DNA from: Flavobacteriales bacterium
GTDB taxonomy: Bacteria > Bacteroidota > Bacteroidia > Flavobacteriales > Flavobacteriaceae
Assembly: GCA_011524915.1 (NCBI GenBank)
Contig: WTJH01000079.1
Location: 28,627-76,707 of the forward strand
DNA length: 48,081 nucleotides
Direction of reading: 5' to 3'
Shown here: piece by piece, positions 8,629 to 17,337 of the stretch
Layout of the letters: each line of letters begins with the position of its first letter
How positions within the stretch are numbered: the stretch's first letter is position 1
Made by a program: the position numbers and the translations under genes
Notes under the pieces: generated by a model
What the model was told of the DNA's origin: nothing
Database searches by the model: none
The model's input: only the letters and a program-made list of their open reading frames with translations

Positions 8629-9366
8629 CTACTCATTCCAAATTTCCCAAGAAGCTTCTGCCTGATAAACCAGCATTTGGTATCCATTGGAGACTGTAGC
8701 CCCTTTTTCCAAACCATGTTTCATAAAGGTGGTTACTTCGGGATTGTATACCAAATCAAATAAATGATGTGCAGCACTTAGAACGGAGTAGGGGAGCTCT
8801 GGACAGAGATCCGTTTGTGGAAAGGTTCCCAAGGGAGTGCAATTGATGATAAGTGTATGTTCTTGCAGTACCTCTGGACTAATATCGGCATAGCTTAAGG
8901 TTTGGCCAGATGCTTTCCTGGAAACCCAATGAAATTCAATTTCATTCTTTCTTAAGACATAAGCGATAGCTTTGGAGGCTCCCCCAGTACCCAAAATAAG
9001 GGCTTTTTGATGGGGGCTCTGCCAACTTTCTTTAAGGGCTTTTTCGAATCCAACAGCATCTGTGTTATACCCCCAAAGGCCGTTGTTTTTTCGAATGATG
9101 GTGTTTACTGCTCCTATACTTTTGGCAACGGGATCCAAGTGGTCCATAAATGGAATCACCTCTTGTTTATATGGGATGGTCACATTTAAACCCGCAAATT
9201 CAGTCTCTTCTAACAAAGCTTCGATCAAGCGGGCATGTTCCAAATCAAAATTCTTGTAACTACAATTGGCGTATCCTTCCTTTTGAAACTTTTCTGCAAA
9301 ATAAGCGCGAGAAAAAGAATAATCGATTTCTTTACCCAGCAGTCCGAACGCTCTTGGTTTGGCCAT
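8629..9366 (-). CDS. aroE: Shikimate dehydrogenase
   Basis: NADPH-dependent reduction of 3-dehydroshikimate to shikimate in chorismate synthesis. The 245 residues contain the substrate-binding SFSR (17-20, a variant of the usual SxS), NVTIPYK with catalytic Lys67, GAVNTI, NTDAVGF, the nucleotide-binding GTGGASKA, NCTPLG and the C-terminal GYQMLVYQA. The ATG at 9366 (MAKPRAFGLLG) fits the family; a TTG at 9375 would add three residues. It overlaps the 3' end of the upstream DUF368 gene by 35 bases, so the two are read from one transcript. It is slightly shorter than E. coli AroE, usual for Bacteroidota. Confidence 0.96.
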   Translation of the reverse strand: MAKPRAFGLLGKEIDYSFSRAYFAEKFQKEGYANCSYKNFDLEHARLIEALLEETEFAGLNVTIPYKQEVIPFMDHLDPVAKSIGAVNTIIRKNNGLWGYNTDAVGFEKALKESWQSPHQKALILGTGGASKAIAYVLRKNEIEFHWVSRKASGQTLSYADISPEVLQEHTLIINCTPLGTFPQTDLCPELPYSVLSAAHHLFDLVYNPEVTTFMKHGLEKGATVSNGYQMLVYQAEASWEIWNE

Positions 9367-10300
9367 AATAATCAATGATTAAAACACTTAACAACCCAGC
9401 AATAATACATAAAATTGGGAGGATAATAGCTGTTTTTGGAAGGTATAGTTGCTCCCAAACGGCTGTTGTAGTTAGCTGATTTTTCCAAGGCCAAACCAAA
9501 GGGAGGCTTCCAACGATAAACCCTAAGATAGATGCTAAAGTATTTTTTTTGTAATGTTCTAATAAGTAACTCAAAAGGTTTGAAAACAAACTTAAACCTA
9601 CGATAGAACCCAAACCGAAGACCAACATAATGGAGTAATAAAACAACTGTTCCGATTGAAAAGCCGTTTCCCAATTGCCCTGAAAGATATCCAACAGCCC
9701 AAAGAATAATGCATTGACGGTGTCTACTAAAAGTAGTTTGTAGTTCCCCAGAAGCAGTAGGATAAAGGATCCCGACAAGCCCGGCAGTGTCATTCCTGTA
9801 ATACTAATGACGCCACAAAAGAATACAAAAAACAAATTCGGATTAGGCATCATGGGCTTTTGTAAGCACAAACTAAGCCCTACAACTAATCCGAGGATAG
9901 CCGCAATTATTTGATCTCTTTTCCAAGACGTTAAGCTTTTTGAAACGCTCCATAAGGAAGCCAAAATCATACCAAAAAATAAGGACCATATTTCGATGGG
10001 ATAGGAGCGAAGTCCATAATCGATCAGTAAAGAAATACTAAAATAACTTAAGATGACTCCAGAAAAGAGCCTCCCCAGAAAACCCAGATTACTGTAGTGA
10101 AATAAGGTCTTATAGTCTCCTAAAAAAAACAGTCGAATGGCTTTCCGATCCAAGCGTTTTAGGGAAAAAATAAGTTCTTCATAGCACCCCGTAGCAAGAG
10201 CAACGATCCCCCCGGAAACTCCAGGAACTTTATTGGCAGCCCCCATAGCAATGCCCTTGAGAACTAATAGCCAATGATCTTTAAGCGTTCGATTTTGCAT
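9332..10300 (-). CDS. DUF368 polytopic membrane protein (polyprenyl-phosphate transporter family), copy 2
   Basis: A 322-residue inner-membrane protein with about 8-10 hydrophobic segments. It shows the two DUF368 signatures related by internal pseudo-symmetry: the N-terminal block AMGAANKVPGVSGGIVAL (about 18-35) and the central GMTLPGLSGSFILLLLGNY (about 173-191). Characterised DUF368 proteins flip undecaprenyl phosphate back across the cytoplasmic membrane, recycling the lipid carrier for peptidoglycan, LPS and capsule; that role is inferred here. The 20-base overlap with the first DUF368 gene and the 35-base overlap with aroE indicate tight coupling. It is a diverged paralog, with KVPG where the neighbour has LVPG. 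Confidence 0.92.
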   Translation of the reverse strand: MQNRTLKDHWLLVLKGIAMGAANKVPGVSGGIVALATGCYEELIFSLKRLDRKAIRLFFLGDYKTLFHYSNLGFLGRLFSGVILSYFSISLLIDYGLRSYPIEIWSLFFGMILASLWSVSKSLTSWKRDQIIAAILGLVVGLSLCLQKPMMPNPNLFFVFFCGVISITGMTLPGLSGSFILLLLGNYKLLLVDTVNALFFGLLDIFQGNWETAFQSEQLFYYSIMLVFGLGSIVGLSLFSNLLSYLLEHYKKNTLASILGFIVGSLPLVWPWKNQLTTTAVWEQLYLPKTAIILPILCIIAGLLSVLIIDYYGQTKSVRTAG

Positions 10301-11249
10301 CTCTGGATTTTTGTGCTTGATTTTCTAAAAATACTAAAATCAAAAATCCTATTAGGGAACAGATCATGGCCGGAAGTATGGTGGCTTCCCCAGATATTTG
10401 ATTGGGCCAAACAACTACAGAGATTTGCCGACTCTCACCTATAAGAATCCATTTTTGCCAAGGCCAAATTTTATGTAGGGCCCCACAGATGAGTCCTATT
10501 AAGAGAAGAAGTGTTTGATGCGGATAATTGTGTAACACCCATTTTAAGAGCATCGCAAAAAGTCTAATTCCGATAAGTATCCCCAATCCAAGGCTAATTG
10601 CGTTTTTTGCGTACAAAAGAAACAGCTCCTGGTCAAAGCTGACAAGTTGGGTTAATAAGCCCTTAAGGGTACCGATAAAAACATCATAGACCCCAAGAAC
10701 CAATAAAATATAAGCTCCTGAAAGCCCGGGGAGCAACATAGCAGAAATAGCAATCATACCACTCAAAAATAACTTGAGTAAACTGGGGTCAGAAACACTA
10801 ACGGGAAGTTGCGTTAGACCAAAGGAAATTGAAAATCCCAAAACGATCCAGACCCAAAACATCAAATTTTTGGGAGTTTGTACTTGTCGGATGAGCATCC
10901 GGATACTGGCCGCTAAAAGCCCTAAAAAAAAGGCATTGAGCTGTATGGGGTATTCATGCAAGAGATAATCAATAGAAAAAGAAAGACTGATGACACTGCT
11001 TACAATCCCGCCAAAAAGGAGTACAATAAAATTTCCATTAATAGTATGCCAAAATTCTTTCCATCGCCCTTGAAACAAAAGTTTTAAGCTGCTGATTTGG
11101 AATTGATTGATGGTATGAATCAGTTCTTGATAAATCCCTGTGACCAATGCAATTGTTCCGCCCGATACTCCTGGGACTAAGTCGGCAGCTCCCATAGCCA
11201 TCCCTTTAAGGAAAAGAGCCATCTTGGCGAGTTTTGGGGGATTTTTCAC
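10281..11249 (-). CDS. DUF368 polytopic membrane protein (polyprenyl-phosphate transporter family), copy 1
   Basis: Also 322 residues, with signatures AMGAADLVPGVSGGTIAL (about 18-35) and AMLLPGLSGAYILLVLG (about 168-184), closer to the family consensus than copy 2. It is expected to translocate undecaprenyl phosphate across the inner membrane. The reading frame begins with GTG at 11249, giving MKNPPKLAKMALFLKGMAMGAAD, which matches the usual N-terminal length; an in-frame ATG at 11222 would start closer to the first membrane segment. It follows the TPR gene by 18 bases and overlaps copy 2 by 20. The tandem looks like an old duplication, since the two proteins differ widely outside the signatures. 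Confidence 0.92.
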   Translation of the reverse strand: MKNPPKLAKMALFLKGMAMGAADLVPGVSGGTIALVTGIYQELIHTINQFQISSLKLLFQGRWKEFWHTINGNFIVLLFGGIVSSVISLSFSIDYLLHEYPIQLNAFFLGLLAASIRMLIRQVQTPKNLMFWVWIVLGFSISFGLTQLPVSVSDPSLLKLFLSGMIAISAMLLPGLSGAYILLVLGVYDVFIGTLKGLLTQLVSFDQELFLLYAKNAISLGLGILIGIRLFAMLLKWVLHNYPHQTLLLLIGLICGALHKIWPWQKWILIGESRQISVVVWPNQISGEATILPAMICSLIGFLILVFLENQAQKSRDAKSNA

Positions 11250-11267
11250 AAGCTTAGGATGCTAAGG

Positions 11268-12644
11268 TTAAGAAGCCTTTACTTCAGAAGTATACAGGAG
11301 TTCTATTTCAGAATAAATAGCCATAACTTCTTTAGGGACGTTCCCTTTTTTGGGTAATTCGTGTTTGAAGTATCGCGCTTCAAGCAGCTTTCCTAATTTG
11401 ATATAAATTCCGGCAGTTCTAAAAGCGATCGCTTTATTGTCGGCATAGAATTCTCGGGCTTGTAGGCTGACTTCCAAAGCTTTTTCAAGCTCTCCTTGTT
11501 GCACATACCCATCTATTAGAAGGACCCAATTTTCCAATTCATAATTTCCAAGGTCAATGACACTTTGCAAAGCAATGGTGCTTTCCAAATAATTGTCCAT
11601 CATTTGGTGAATTTGACTTTTGATTTTCCAAAGCAATACACTGTCGCCATTTACCTCTAATGCTTTGGTGACGTAGTACAAAGCTTTTTGGCAATCCTCT
11701 GCTTCAAAGAAATATTGGATCAGGGCGCCCCAAGCTTTTTCGTTGGTAGGCTCCAGATGTACAGCTTCCTTAAAAAAGCGAAGTGCAATTGGATTGTTCC
11801 CTAGTTTCTGATGGCACATCCCAATTCTGTGGTGGGTATACGAATTGCTTTCTGTGAGTTGCATGGCAATCTCGTAGTTTTCTATAGCTTCATTCAGGCG
11901 ACCGATTTGTTCGAGTAGTTTCCCCTTTTCGATGTAGGCACCTGAAAAGGTGTCGTCGCTTATGATGGCAAAGTCAAAAGCTGAAATAGCTTCCGCCAAT
12001 TTGTTTTGATTGGAATAAATCTTACCCAATTGGTGCCAGCCAATTTCGCTGTAGGGCTTTTTTTCCAGGAGTTGATTCAGAACCTGAATGGCTGCATCTT
12101 CTTGGTCCAACTGTTCGTAGCAGTACAAAAGGTTGTAGAGCGACTGATAATCTTCTGGACATTTTTCAAAACATCTCTTAAAGAAAAACTGTGCCTCGTC
12201 ATATGATTCCAACATCAAGTATTCCATCCCCAACAGATTCCAGATATCTTCGGGTTCGTCCGTTATAGCAAGTGCCTTGCTCAACATCCGAATTGCGTCT
12301 GAATGTTGATTGTTTTTAGAAAAAATACTGGCTTTTTGAAGCATGACTTCCTCGTTATTAGGAGCCAGTTTTTCGATTTTCTGTAGCAATTCTTCGGCGG
12401 CAGTAAAGTGATTGTCAAAAATCAGCAATTCACTTTGCAACAAAAGTAGCTCCGTATTATGCGGATGTTGGTCCATGGCCATCTGTAGAGCCCTTTTGGC
12501 CATTTGGATCTGACCATAGTCAATGTAGTGATGAATAATGGATTCAAATTCCTGAGCGTCAAAGAATGCTATAGCATTAGACTTGAGCATTTCTTCAAAT
12601 TTGGTGATGGAGAATTCTCCATTTCCCTCGGAGTAGTCAAACAT
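11268..12644 (-). CDS. Tetratricopeptide-repeat protein
   Basis: A 458-residue soluble protein made almost entirely of about eleven TPR units of 34 residues, with repeated A-x3-Y and P-x(n)-A patterns (for example YSEIGWHQLGKIYSNQNKLA and AYIEKGKLLEQIGRLNEA). It has no signal peptide, so it is probably cytoplasmic and acts as a protein-protein scaffold; the partners are unknown. The N-terminus (MFDYSEGNGEFSITKFEEML) is a conserved-looking acidic lead-in. An 80-base gap separates it from the upstream aminotransferase gene. A near-consensus TAAATTTA at 12668-12675 could be its promoter. It leads the TPR-DUF368-DUF368-aroE group. Confidence 0.88.
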   Translation of the reverse strand: MFDYSEGNGEFSITKFEEMLKSNAIAFFDAQEFESIIHHYIDYGQIQMAKRALQMAMDQHPHNTELLLLQSELLIFDNHFTAAEELLQKIEKLAPNNEEVMLQKASIFSKNNQHSDAIRMLSKALAITDEPEDIWNLLGMEYLMLESYDEAQFFFKRCFEKCPEDYQSLYNLLYCYEQLDQEDAAIQVLNQLLEKKPYSEIGWHQLGKIYSNQNKLAEAISAFDFAIISDDTFSGAYIEKGKLLEQIGRLNEAIENYEIAMQLTESNSYTHHRIGMCHQKLGNNPIALRFFKEAVHLEPTNEKAWGALIQYFFEAEDCQKALYYVTKALEVNGDSVLLWKIKSQIHQMMDNYLESTIALQSVIDLGNYELENWVLLIDGYVQQGELEKALEVSLQAREFYADNKAIAFRTAGIYIKLGKLLEARYFKHELPKKGNVPKEVMAIYSEIELLYTSEVKAS

Positions 12645-12724
12645 AGATTTACCGCCTATTGGTTTTCTAAATTTAACAAGAGCATTGCAGCAGGGTAGAA
12701 AACAGAGCTTTTGTTTTCAACAAA

Positions 12725-13912
12725 TTAATTAACACTCTGAAGTTCATCTAAGCACGAGAGTAAGATTTTACAACCCTTCTCGATCTCTTTGGTGCTGATG
12801 GTTAGGGGGGGAGAGATTCGTACGGCTCTTTTTTCCCAAAGTAAAAAGAAAAGGAGCAATCCTTTGCCCATTGCTTTGTTCACCAGAGGGGCAGTAAGAT
12901 CTTGATGTCTGAGGATGGGAGCCAACATCAGGCCACGGCCGTTTACTTTTTCGATGAGTGGATGTACGAGGAGTTTGCGGAACAAGGCTTCCTTAGCATC
13001 GATCTGTTCCATAAGTTTTTGTTGCTCTATGGTTTCCAGAGTGGCAAGGCTAGCGGCAGCAATTACTGGGTTGCCTCCGAAAGTAGTAATATGTCCAAGT
13101 GGGGGATTTGTAGTCAGCTGTTCCATAAGTTTTTTGGATGCAGCAAATGCACCCACGGGCATTCCAGCGGCCATTCCTTTCCCCATCACCAGAATATCGG
13201 GTACAATCCCGTAATGCTCGTAGGCAAATAATTTTCCTGTCCTTCCGAAACCGGGTTGGATTTCATCTAAAATCAGACAGGCGCCCACGGCTTTGCAACG
13301 TTTCGATACCGCTTCTAAATAGCCCGATTCGGGGACTAAAAACCCAGCTCCCCCTTGAATGGTTTCCAAGACTACTGCAGCCGTTTGGGTAGTGATCTTT
13401 TCAATCGCGGAAAAATCATTGAAACGAATAAAATTTACATCGGGAAGTAAAGGTCTAAAGGCAGACTTTTGAGCCTCCAATCCCAATAGACTAAGTGCTC
13501 CATGGGTGCTTCCATGATAGGCCTGATCTGCGGCAATGATTTGACTTCTCCCCGTGGCTCTTTTCGCTAATTTGAGAGCTCCTTCAATGGCTTCAGTTCC
13601 TGAATTGGTCAAATAGAGTTGTTCTAAAGAGGGAGCTAAACGATCGATTAAAGCCTTTGCAAATGCGACAGCAGGTTTTTGGGCAAATTCGCCATAGACC
13701 ATTACGTGCATGTGTTTCCGCATTTGCTTTTTCATGGCCCGGAGAACCGGTCTCGGGCGATGTCCCAAACTACAAGCAGAAACCCCCGCTACAAAATCTA
13801 AATACTTATTTCCTCGCGTATCGTAAATGTAACTCCCTTTTGCTTTAGCAATTTCTAAACCCATGGGATAGGGAGTCGTTTTGGCTTGATATTTTAGGAA
13901 ATCATTGATCAT
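12725..13912 (-). CDS. Class III PLP-dependent aminotransferase
   Basis: Cytoplasmic fold-type I aminotransferase of 395 residues, in the acetylornithine/4-aminobutyrate/aspartate aminotransferase group. Visible: the cofactor-phosphate segment SGTEAIEGA (104-112), YHGSTHG (132-138), LDEIQPGFGRTGK with the pyridine-binding Asp216, and MGKGMAAGMP with Schiff-base Lys245. The amino donor and acceptor cannot be read from sequence. No ornithine, biotin or GABA genes are nearby, so I give no specific name. The start overlaps the end of the OstA-like gene by 11 bases, suggesting coupling. PLP binding is near certain; the substrate is open. Confidence 0.93.
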   Translation of the reverse strand: MINDFLKYQAKTTPYPMGLEIAKAKGSYIYDTRGNKYLDFVAGVSACSLGHRPRPVLRAMKKQMRKHMHVMVYGEFAQKPAVAFAKALIDRLAPSLEQLYLTNSGTEAIEGALKLAKRATGRSQIIAADQAYHGSTHGALSLLGLEAQKSAFRPLLPDVNFIRFNDFSAIEKITTQTAAVVLETIQGGAGFLVPESGYLEAVSKRCKAVGACLILDEIQPGFGRTGKLFAYEHYGIVPDILVMGKGMAAGMPVGAFAASKKLMEQLTTNPPLGHITTFGGNPVIAAASLATLETIEQQKLMEQIDAKEALFRKLLVHPLIEKVNGRGLMLAPILRHQDLTAPLVNKAMGKGLLLFFLLWEKRAVRISPPLTISTKEIEKGCKILLSCLDELQSVN

Positions 13913-15575
13913 TTTCTTCGGCCGGCTCCAATTGTTCGTCGATTCGTTCCATTGGAAGTATGGGGACTAAAGGAAGTTTTAAGTCTTCCGCATCAAAGAG
14001 ATCCTCTTTATTCTTCGGTCGTTGATCTTCCTTCCAAATAAATCCTTCTAAACGTCTTTCATTTTTTTCAATATCCTCTTCTGGAAATACATTTCCTGAA
14101 GGTTGGACATTGAATTGAATCGATCCAATGGCGTTATTTTCGATCCACATATTAAGGCTGCTACAGTCTGTACGGTCGATCCCAATGAGCTCGCCTGTAT
14201 CCTCTGCATACATATAATACAGGACCTCAGTATTTTTATCAATATCGATTCTTTCTAGGGCACCATTCTTAAAATTACCCTTAAGAAAGCCTCCCTTAAT
14301 TTGGTTGTACCCCCCTCGATCCAAAGAGTCCTTTTCAATGATAAAGACTCTACCCAAAATTTTCAAGGTGTCTAAAGTCCGGTTCTGCGGTTCAATAAAA
14401 AGTTGAATTTCGTTCCCCGACATTTGACTTTTTCCAAACCACATAACGGGGTTCGTACGATTAAAATCTATTTCTGTAAATACTTGCTGATCTCGACGAC
14501 TCAGCGGTTTTTTCAGGAGTTTGATGATTCCTTCATTTTCGTTGAAATACAAGGAGTCCGAAACTCCACTCATGTCGCTTTTATAGATCCGAACACCGTA
14601 AAACCCTGTTAACCGCCGATCTTTTTCAGGTCCAGTAGCTACTAAAGTATCGGCATGAATAAATAGGGAATCTTGCTCCACTATATTCATGGCCAAAGCT
14701 CTCCGGGTGATGATAGCGGAATCCTTGGCCTTAAATATTTCTCCATAGTGGCCCGTAATCACGGATTTATTGATCGGGTCCGTAATACTGATATTATTGG
14801 TTGCAGCTGCATATTCGCGAGCATCCTCGAAATAAAGACTATCCCCTTGGATTATTTTTCCATCGTAATATATGGTTGCTTCTCTCTTAAAATACCCCCG
14901 TTGCGCATTCAGGTCATAAAATCCACGAAGGCATTCGATATCGTAGGTGTCTCCAACAATATGTGATTTTCCATAGAGATAGGCCAGATCTCTTTCGGTA
15001 TAATAATCGAGTTGATCACTATCTAAGATGTATTCAGGATTGTCGATATGCACTCTGGATTGAAATCGATATTTCTTTTCTTCCATAAAATACCGTCCTC
15101 GGTTGGAAGTGAGTGTACTTTCCTGATCTTCAATCCGTCCGGGCGTATTGTAGTAAGCTTCCTGAGCAATACGATCCATATGTAGGGTATCTGTCCGAAG
15201 AGTCATATCCGGTCTTTTTAAGACCACATCTCCCCAAGCTTTAGCTTTTTGATTCTGACCGTTGTACTCCATATAAGCACAATCCATCCGGAGGGAATCT
15301 CCCTGAGTAAAGACTACTTCCCCATCTGCTTTAAAGAAGTTGTCTGCATTATAGAAAAAAGCGCGGTCCGATTCTATGCGAGCCCCTTGATGAAAAAGGA
15401 CAACACGAGTGTTGTTTTTTTTGGTTAGCAGGGTCGCTCCGGGGAATTTTGCTTCGTCACGAACGGCACTACCTGCTTGTCGAATTTCGACTGTTCGTTT
15501 TTCGGGAGTTTGTTGTGCTTGGGTATGCCCACTGATGATTAGTCCAATAAAAAGGGCAATTCCGAAGCGGTTCAT
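13902..15575 (-). CDS. OstA/LptA-like periplasmic protein
   Basis: A 557-residue exported protein with a clear signal peptide (hydrophobic IALFIGLIISG, cleavage near TQAQQ at about residue 20). The mature part is beta-rich, with repeating short strands and the OstA-like pattern (FYNADNFFKADGEVVFTQGDSLRMD; YMEYNGQNQKAKAWGDVVL; LYGKSHIVGDTYDIE). LptA/OstA proteins form beta-jellyroll bridges that carry LPS from the inner to the outer membrane. This one is much longer than E. coli LptA and typical of the Bacteroidota OstA-like group, so the LPS role is inferred from family. The C-terminal 40 residues are acidic and polar. It starts 9 bases after purA and overlaps the aminotransferase gene. Confidence 0.88.
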   Translation of the reverse strand: MNRFGIALFIGLIISGHTQAQQTPEKRTVEIRQAGSAVRDEAKFPGATLLTKKNNTRVVLFHQGARIESDRAFFYNADNFFKADGEVVFTQGDSLRMDCAYMEYNGQNQKAKAWGDVVLKRPDMTLRTDTLHMDRIAQEAYYNTPGRIEDQESTLTSNRGRYFMEEKKYRFQSRVHIDNPEYILDSDQLDYYTERDLAYLYGKSHIVGDTYDIECLRGFYDLNAQRGYFKREATIYYDGKIIQGDSLYFEDAREYAAATNNISITDPINKSVITGHYGEIFKAKDSAIITRRALAMNIVEQDSLFIHADTLVATGPEKDRRLTGFYGVRIYKSDMSGVSDSLYFNENEGIIKLLKKPLSRRDQQVFTEIDFNRTNPVMWFGKSQMSGNEIQLFIEPQNRTLDTLKILGRVFIIEKDSLDRGGYNQIKGGFLKGNFKNGALERIDIDKNTEVLYYMYAEDTGELIGIDRTDCSSLNMWIENNAIGSIQFNVQPSGNVFPEEDIEKNERRLEGFIWKEDQRPKNKEDLFDAEDLKLPLVPILPMERIDEQLEPAEENDQ

Positions 15576-15584
15576 GTGTCAAGA

Positions 15585-16856
15585 TTAACGAAATATGGTT
15601 TGAGTTCGGTCGGGACCCACAGAAACGATTTTGATAGGTGTTTCCAATTCTTTTTCCAGAAAATCGATATAGGCATGTAATGATTCGGGTAGTTGATCAG
15701 CACTTCCCAATTGGGTAAGGTCCTCGCTCCAGCCTTCGAGCTCTGTATAGATAGGAGTGACCAATTCTGGAGAAACATCGTAAGGGAAATAATCAATAGG
15801 TCCCTCAGGTGTTTGATAGGCAGTACACACTTTAATTTTTGGAAAGCCAGACAATACGTCGCCTTTCATCATCATCAGTTGAGTAACGCCATTGATTCGG
15901 ACAGAGTATTTTAAAGCTACTAAATCCAACCAACCACAACGACGGGCTCGTCCTGTGGTAGCACCAAATTCATTCCCAACTTTTCCCATCCGTTCTCCAT
16001 CGGCATCAAAAAGTTCCGTAGGGAAGGGGCCGCTTCCTACGCGTGTTGTATAAGCTTTAAAAATTCCAAAAACATCTCCAATGCTATTGGGAGCAATTCC
16101 AAGTCCGGTACAAGCCCCAGCTGCAGTAGTTGTGGAAGAGGTGACAAATGGATAGGTACCAAAGTCAATATCTAATAAGGATCCTTGAGCACCTTCAGCC
16201 AAAATCTTTTTCCCCGCTTTCATCGCTTGGTGTAAATAGTGTTCACTATCCACAAGGGGGCATTTTTTAAGGGCTTCGATACTATCGAAAAATTCAACTT
16301 CAGCTTGTTCTAAATCAAAGGCTAATTCTTGTTGAAACTGGTCGAGCAAGTGTAAGTGCTTTTGTTTGAGTTGCTCATAGCGTTCTTTCCAGTCTTCTAG
16401 TAAAAGCGTTCCTACACGCATTCCGTTGCGTCCGGTTTTGTCCATGTAAGTGGGTCCAATTCCTTTAAGGGTGGATCCAATCTTGGCTTTGCCTTTGGCT
16501 TGCTCTGCAGCGGCATCCAATAAGCGATGCGTAGGGAGAATTAAATGTGCCTTTTTAGAAATCAGCAGTTTTGTTTCTAAAGCAATATTAAAGGGTTCTA
16601 ATTTTTCGATTTCTTTTTGAAAAATTACGGGATCAATAACAACCCCATTCCCAATGAGATTAATAGCTGTCGGATGAAAAATACCCGATGGGATGGTGTG
16701 TAAAACGTGTTTAATCCCATCGAATTCTAGCGTATGTCCTGCGTTGGGACCTCCCTGAAATCGTGCAATTATATCGTATGATTGTGTGAGAACATCAACA
16801 ATTTTTCCTTTGCCTTCGTCTCCCCATTGAAGGCCTAATAACAAATCTACCGCCAT
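15585..16856 (-). CDS. purA: Adenylosuccinate synthetase
   Basis: GTP-dependent condensation of IMP with aspartate, the first committed step to AMP. At 423 residues it is full length. Motifs: GLQWGDEGKGK (8-18) with catalytic Asp13, GGPNAGHTL with catalytic His41, GIGPTYMDKTGRNGMR, EGAQGSLLDIDFGTYPFVTSS, GIFKAYTTRVGSGPFPTEL, and the GTP-binding TTGRARRCGWLD. It lies 12 bases downstream of the Fur-family gene, which is itself downstream of relA/spoT. The linkage is common in Flavobacteriia and fits known inhibition of PurA by (p)ppGpp. Confidence 0.98.
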   Translation of the reverse strand: MAVDLLLGLQWGDEGKGKIVDVLTQSYDIIARFQGGPNAGHTLEFDGIKHVLHTIPSGIFHPTAINLIGNGVVIDPVIFQKEIEKLEPFNIALETKLLISKKAHLILPTHRLLDAAAEQAKGKAKIGSTLKGIGPTYMDKTGRNGMRVGTLLLEDWKERYEQLKQKHLHLLDQFQQELAFDLEQAEVEFFDSIEALKKCPLVDSEHYLHQAMKAGKKILAEGAQGSLLDIDFGTYPFVTSSTTTAAGACTGLGIAPNSIGDVFGIFKAYTTRVGSGPFPTELFDADGERMGKVGNEFGATTGRARRCGWLDLVALKYSVRINGVTQLMMMKGDVLSGFPKIKVCTAYQTPEGPIDYFPYDVSPELVTPIYTELEGWSEDLTQLGSADQLPESLHAYIDFLEKELETPIKIVSVGPDRTQTIFR

Positions 16857-16868
16857 AGAAGCTTGGAA

Positions 16869-17315
16869 TTATTTGGTTTTTTTTGTGCCGTAAAAGTATA
16901 AAGAATGATTGTGTATCTCCATATCAAAAACCTCTTCTATTGTCTTTTTTATGGATTGGATTCTAGGATCACAAAATTCTTTTACTTCTCCAGAATCTGT
17001 CAAGATGATATGATCGTGTTGCTTATCAAAGTAAGACTTCTCGTAATGCGCAATATTACTGCCCCCAAATTGATGTCGCCGGACCAGTCCACAAGCCATC
17101 AGTAACTCTATAGTGTTGTAAAGAGTTGCTCGACTGACGCGATAATTTTTATTTTTCATCTTGACATAAAGGGACTCAATGTCAAAATGCTCATCGCTAT
17201 CGTAGATTTCGTAAAGAATTGCAAAACGTTCTGGAGTTTTTCGATGCTTGTGCTGATCTAAAAAACTAATAAAGACGTCCTTGACAATTTCCTGAGGATT
17301 CAACTGGTCGTTCAT
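16869..17315 (-). CDS. fur: Fur-family transcriptional repressor
   Basis: A 148-residue metal-responsive DNA-binding protein. The N-terminal winged helix contains [13 protein letters not shown] (26-38) and the recognition helix [13 protein letters not shown] (60-72). The C-terminal dimerisation domain keeps the regulatory histidines H100 and H102 in KQHDH and H135/H137. The CxxC that normally follows (HDHLICLDCG) is replaced by ILTDSG, so the structural zinc site is missing. It could be an iron sensor (Fur) or a peroxide or zinc paralog (PerR/Zur); sequence alone does not decide. It lies between relA/spoT and purA with 22- and 12-base gaps. Confidence 0.88.
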   Translation of the reverse strand: MNDQLNPQEIVKDVFISFLDQHKHRKTPERFAILYEIYDSDEHFDIESLYVKMKNKNYRVSRATLYNTIELLMACGLVRRHQFGGSNIAHYEKSYFDKQHDHIILTDSGEVKEFCDPRIQSIKKTIEEVFDMEIHNHSLYFYGTKKTK

Positions 17316-17337
17316 AGGGCAAATTTAAGGAATGTTC

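Noticed and set aside
9332-11249. DUF368 genes as one gene split by a frameshift
   Set aside because: Each has a full set of both DUF368 signatures and full family length, so they are two complete paralogs.
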